Part shown: positions 63,079 to 64,000 of the stretch, one piece after another | How positions within the stretch are numbered: the stretch's first letter is position 1 | Layout: each line of letters starts with the position of its first letter | Made by a program: the position numbers and the translations under genes | The notes under the pieces: generated by a model | The model's database searches: none | Told to the model about the DNA's origin: nothing | What the model saw: the letters and a program-made list of their open reading frames with translations, nothing else | DNA from: Hortaea werneckii | Taxonomy: Eukaryota > Ascomycota > Dothideomycetes > Mycosphaerellales > Teratosphaeriaceae | DNA: 64,000 nt | Direction of reading: 5' to 3' | Assembly (NCBI GenBank): GCA_037044905.1 | Contig: JBAOKB010000022.1 | Coordinates: 1 to 64,000, forward strand

Positions 63079-64000
63079 ATGGCAGGCGGGAACAAGAAGA
63101 AAAAGACGAAGCCTACCGCCAATCCCGCGAGGGGTTTCGCCACTACATCGCTACCAAAAGCGAACAAGCCTGTTTCTGATCCCAGCACAGACGAGGCCAA
63201 TGCTTCTGGCGCAGCAACGCCGGACACAACTGCTCCCCCTTCAGTGGCCTCACAGAACAACCGGGCAGACGAACAGAAGACTGAGAAGCAGCGTGAGCTT
63301 CACGAATTAAGCCCCGAAGAACTCGAGGCCCAGCTGGAAGCCTCGGACCTTCAACAATTTGTGGAGCAAAATGCAGCAAAAGTTCGCAAAGAATCGGCAC
63401 GTCAGGCTAGCCGTCTCGAGACGGATAAGCGTGTGCTGCGTGGACAGGCCGACTTCTTGTCTGTCAAAGATTGGTTGCCAGATGAATTAATGCAGCAGAT
63501 CCTTGACCATGCACTTGCAGAGCAACAGTCAGAGTCGACTGGCAGTAGAAAATCACACATCCCGGTAGGCGACGATCTGCTTTCAAAAGTGTGGATCCTC
63601 CGCAACTGTCTTCTTGAACTCGAAATCCCATCCTCTCGTGTGAATGACGTCCTGGGGCATGTTGTTGCAAACCCTCCGACGCAAGATAATACCGGACTTG
63701 CGTGGGGACTGTCGAGCGCTTTAGACTGGATGTCGATACACTGCGCTCCAGGCGAGCTTCACGATTATGATTACCAGAAGCCCAAGGCCGTGGTCGAGGA
63801 GCTCGTTACGGAAGAGGAGCCTACCAAGTCGAACGGGTCCGAGTTTGTGTCGAAGAAACAAGAGTCGTCATCGACTAATGGTGCCAGCACGATAGTTCCT
63901 ACAGAAGAGAATGACTTGGACGTCAGCGATGTTGACAGCGATGTGGAGCCTGATGAGCTTCTAGCTGTCTATCTGCGAACGCGCGCAAAGCTTTACGAGC
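63079..64000 (+). CDS. DEAH-box RNA helicase N-terminus (YLR419W/DHX29-like), runs off window
   Basis: Partial, 307 residues seen, no stop. It begins MAGGNKKKKTKPTANPARGF, a basic tail, followed by an acidic/Ser-rich disordered region, a helical stretch (PEELEAQLEASDLQQFVEQN) and the segment DFLSVKDWLPDELMQQILDH that I associate with the UBA/RWD-bearing DEAH helicases of the YLR419W/Ucp12/DHX29 group. No helicase motif lies inside the window, so the call rests on the N-terminal pattern. DHX29 helps 40S subunits scan structured leaders. Acidic DVSDVDSDVEPDEL precedes the edge. Confidence 0.6.
   Translation, partial: MAGGNKKKKTKPTANPARGFATTSLPKANKPVSDPSTDEANASGAATPDTTAPPSVASQNNRADEQKTEKQRELHELSPEELEAQLEASDLQQFVEQNAAKVRKESARQASRLETDKRVLRGQADFLSVKDWLPDELMQQILDHALAEQQSESTGSRKSHIPVGDDLLSKVWILRNCLLELEIPSSRVNDVLGHVVANPPTQDNTGLAWGLSSALDWMSIHCAPGELHDYDYQKPKAVVEELVTEEEPTKSNGSEFVSKKQESSSTNGASTIVPTEENDLDVSDVDSDVEPDELLAVYLRTRAKLYE

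Noticed and set aside
1..64000. Biosynthetic cluster, transposon, CRISPR or viral insertion
   Set aside because: No synthase, transposase, reverse transcriptase, terminal repeats or viral gene was seen; the genes are ordinary fungal housekeeping and orphan genes.

Overview
The window looks like nuclear DNA of a filamentous ascomycete (Pezizomycotina). Genes carry short introns, mostly 52-155 bp, with GT...AG ends and CTRAC/CTRAY branch sites close to the acceptor. They lie on both strands with 0.2-2 kb spacers, and the protein set is typical of filamentous fungi (fungal HAM1-like protein, UGA4/HNM1-type permeases, 115-kDa-class NAD glutamate dehydrogenase, F-box-like orphan proteins). A dothideomycete is plausible but is an inference. 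I found no transposon, tRNA, rRNA, CRISPR or secondary-metabolite cluster.

Layout. 1-11.4 kb, minus strand: SEC24 (COPII coat), an APC-superfamily permease, allantoinase, and a BLES03/DUF1917 (eIF4E-like fold) protein. 11.8-16.3 kb: DNA primase small subunit PRI1, then a weakly supported stretch with a possible small secreted protein, a coiled-coil ORF and a disordered protein with a PPPY motif. 16.7-25 kb: mitochondrial malic enzyme, a HAM1-like lipid-binding-type protein, and the five-exon HDEL receptor ERD2. 25-31.2 kb: an unusual degenerate repeat array with a perfect hairpin, an F-box-like gene, a second permease containing a 25-nt internal exon, and a half-length MetE-like zinc methyltransferase. 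32-38.9 kb: ERV1, elongin A, tubulin cofactor A and MCM4. 40.3-44.5 kb: NEDD8/RUB1 in three small exons, proteasome subunit beta-5 (PRE2) and a CAK/Csk1-like kinase. 44.6-52.8 kb: an F-box-like protein, NAD-glutamate dehydrogenase GDH2, a small basic protein, and a low-complexity spacer holding a 44-bp G run. 52.8-64 kb: a YPR011C-type mitochondrial carrier, the very large GCN1, and, head to head with it, the start of a DEAH-box helicase of the YLR419W/DHX29 type that runs off the window.

How the genes relate. This is mostly housekeeping DNA, but some neighbours share themes. PRI1 and MCM4 are replication genes, and both have MluI-cell-cycle-box-like hexamers upstream. RUB1 and PRE2 are adjacent and belong to the ubiquitin-like/proteasome system. 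GCN1 and the DHX29-like helicase both act at the ribosome and share a 242-bp divergent promoter. Allantoinase and GDH2 (nitrogen catabolism) have GATA-factor-type sites upstream. Exon boundaries were inferred by reading splice signals and protein family conservation, not from transcripts.

The most unusual non-genic signal is at 25.15-25.61 kb. Four diverged copies of a motif sit upstream of an F-box-like gene, one spacer contains a 17-bp perfect inverted repeat, and the copies carry splice-site-like ends.
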